From Bog-105 sp965277855 (lineage in GTDB: Bacteria; Acidobacteriota; Terriglobia; Bryobacterales; Bryobacteraceae), in contig OZ255847.1 of assembly GCA_965277855.1 (NCBI GenBank), positions 3,534,001 through 3,598,000 on the forward strand: a DNA stretch of 64,000 nt, read 5' to 3'. Numbering within the stretch: the stretch's first letter is position 1; each line of letters opens with the position of its first letter. A program made the translations under genes and the position numbers. The notes under the pieces are model-generated. The model did no database searches. It was not told the origin of the DNA and worked only from the letters and a program-made list of their open reading frames with translations. Of the stretch, positions 62,979-64,000 are shown piece after piece.

Positions 62979-64000
62979 GCGACCTGCATCATCGCTCCGA
63001 CGCCGAAATCATCAGCCGCACTCACAACACCGCCCGCTTCTTTGTCGAAAATCCCCAAATTGCCTGGGTGCTCTTGATCGGCACAGTGGCCTGGGGTCTC
63101 TACGGCTATCTCCACATGCCGCAGCGCAAAGACCCGGACATTCCCGCGCGCCAGGCCATGGTGATTACAAACTGGCCGGGCGCGAGCGCCGGAAAAGTAG
63201 AAGAACTCGTCACCCGCACCATCGAACAGACGCTCGCTTCGAACTCGAATATCGCCCGTATCGAATCTACGTCGCGGGCCAACGTCTCCTACGTCACCCT
63301 GACGCTCTCCGACAAGTTATCCGATACCGGCCAAACACTCGACGACATCGGCGGACGCCTCGCCGCCATCAACACTCTCCCGCAGGGCGCCGGACCTATC
63401 AATTTCCAGCGCGATTTTGGCGACACCGCGACTCTGTTGCTCACCGTGGCCAGTCCCAAGGCCGATCCCAATGAACTCAACCTGCGTGCGCTATCCATCC
63501 GACGCCAGATTGAAGCGGTTCGTCCCGCCGGCGCCGCCCATCGCGCCTCACTCGTTATCTGCCTTCCGATCAACGTCGACAAACGTCTCATCCTCTTAGC
63601 CGTTCCCCGTTTCGAAGAATATCTGCAGCAACAGCAAGCCGCCTCTGACGTACGTGTCCTCAATGGCCCGGGCTTTGTCGGAATCGATTTCGCAAGCTCC
63701 TGGAGCGATCCGGCACTCCTCGCCGCCCTCGAACGCTTCCGTTCTGAAAATTACGGCGACAACCTCATTCACCCCGATGCCTGGAAGCCTTTTATTGTCC
63801 GTGATCCTGCCGAAATCCTGCCAAAACTGCGCCAGGTGGCGGGCGAAAAATACAGCTATCGGGAACTGGACAATTTCACCGACGAGATGGCAAAAACGCT
63901 GCTCACAACGGCCAGGACGGCCGACGGGCCGCCGCTTGTCTCGAAGGTCACTCGCACCGGTGTTCTCAACGAAAAAATTTATCTTCTTTATTCACAAGAA
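62975..64000 (+). CDS. RND efflux permease, 3' end outside the window
   Basis: The first 342 residues are visible from ATG 62975 (ATGA overlap with the adaptor stop). The first helix (NPQIAWVLLIGTVAWGLYGYLHMP) and RKDPDIPARQAMVITNWPGASAGKVEELVTRTIEQTL...SNIARIEST are the hydrophobe/amphiphile RND signature. The following porter region is longer and less canonical than in AcrB-type pumps: after LSIRRQIEAV it carries a ~150-residue stretch without the usual motifs. It may be an RND subfamily specific to this phylum. The substrate is unknown. Confidence 0.88.
   Translation, partial: MSDLHHRSDAEIISRTHNTARFFVENPQIAWVLLIGTVAWGLYGYLHMPQRKDPDIPARQAMVITNWPGASAGKVEELVTRTIEQTLASNSNIARIESTSRANVSYVTLTLSDKLSDTGQTLDDIGGRLAAINTLPQGAGPINFQRDFGDTATLLLTVASPKADPNELNLRALSIRRQIEAVRPAGAAHRASLVICLPINVDKRLILLAVPRFEEYLQQQQAASDVRVLNGPGFVGIDFASSWSDPALLAALERFRSENYGDNLIHPDAWKPFIVRDPAEILPKLRQVAGEKYSYRELDNFTDEMAKTLLTTARTADGPPLVSKVTRTGVLNEKIYLLYSQE

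Overview
The window looks like a chromosomal segment from an acidobacterium of the Solibacter/Bryobacter type. This is inferred from gene content, not from a database search. The DNA is GC-rich. It carries several families typical of that group: a beta-propeller (Reg_prop) sensor kinase with a NarL-type regulator, an ECF sigma factor translationally coupled to a TPR-bearing Ser/Thr kinase, DUF1080 and DUF4410 secreted proteins, Tat-exported oxidoreductases, bacillithiol synthase BshC and a group 1h [NiFe]-hydrogenase.

Layout. 1-2.0 kb: the end of a TetR-type regulator, a 99-bp tandem repeat array and a DoxX-like membrane protein. 2.1-12 kb: two-component system, S9 peptidase with an MFS carrier, a tandem metallo-beta-lactamase-fold protein and a PIG-L deacetylase. 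12-16 kb: an AT-richer orphan gene, a decayed duplicate of the PIG-L gene, an enoyl-CoA hydratase, a Phd/VapC toxin-antitoxin pair with a palindromic operator, and a DUF1254 protein. 16-28 kb: DUF1080 proteins, sigma factor/kinase pair, aldo-keto reductase, a subclass B3 metallo-beta-lactamase, an FHA-GAF-AAA sigma54 activator and TtcA. 28-35 kb: an accessory stretch with gene remnants, a 139-bp inverted-repeat element and a GH95 fucosidase carrying an exact 99-bp in-frame insertion of the repeat seen at the left end. 35-44 kb: housekeeping genes (UppP, BshC, frataxin CyaY, HemW, threonine aldolase, MFS).

45.0-57.1 kb holds one compact, co-directional hydrogenase locus: hypF-hypC-hypD-hypE, small subunit, large subunit, NifU-like protein, DUF5947, DUF6084, an unnamed 344-aa protein, maturation protease, a 34-aa membrane peptide (DUF6893), hypA and hypB. 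It contains everything needed to build the NiFe(CN)2CO site. The small subunit has the Cys-x-x-Asp proximal-cluster signature of the O2-tolerant, high-affinity group 1h enzymes, so scavenging of atmospheric H2 is the likely role. 57.1-64 kb: a secreted alpha-amylase, DUF4410 and a companion protein, then a TolC/adaptor/RND efflux operon that runs off the window.

The most unusual feature is the 99-bp repeat family. It occurs as about ten tandem copies, one precise 33-codon insertion inside a protein gene and two diverged copies next to gene 3' ends. It is stop-free in five of six frames, which suggests a protein-inserting dispersed element comparable in behaviour (not by homology) to the Rickettsia palindromic elements.
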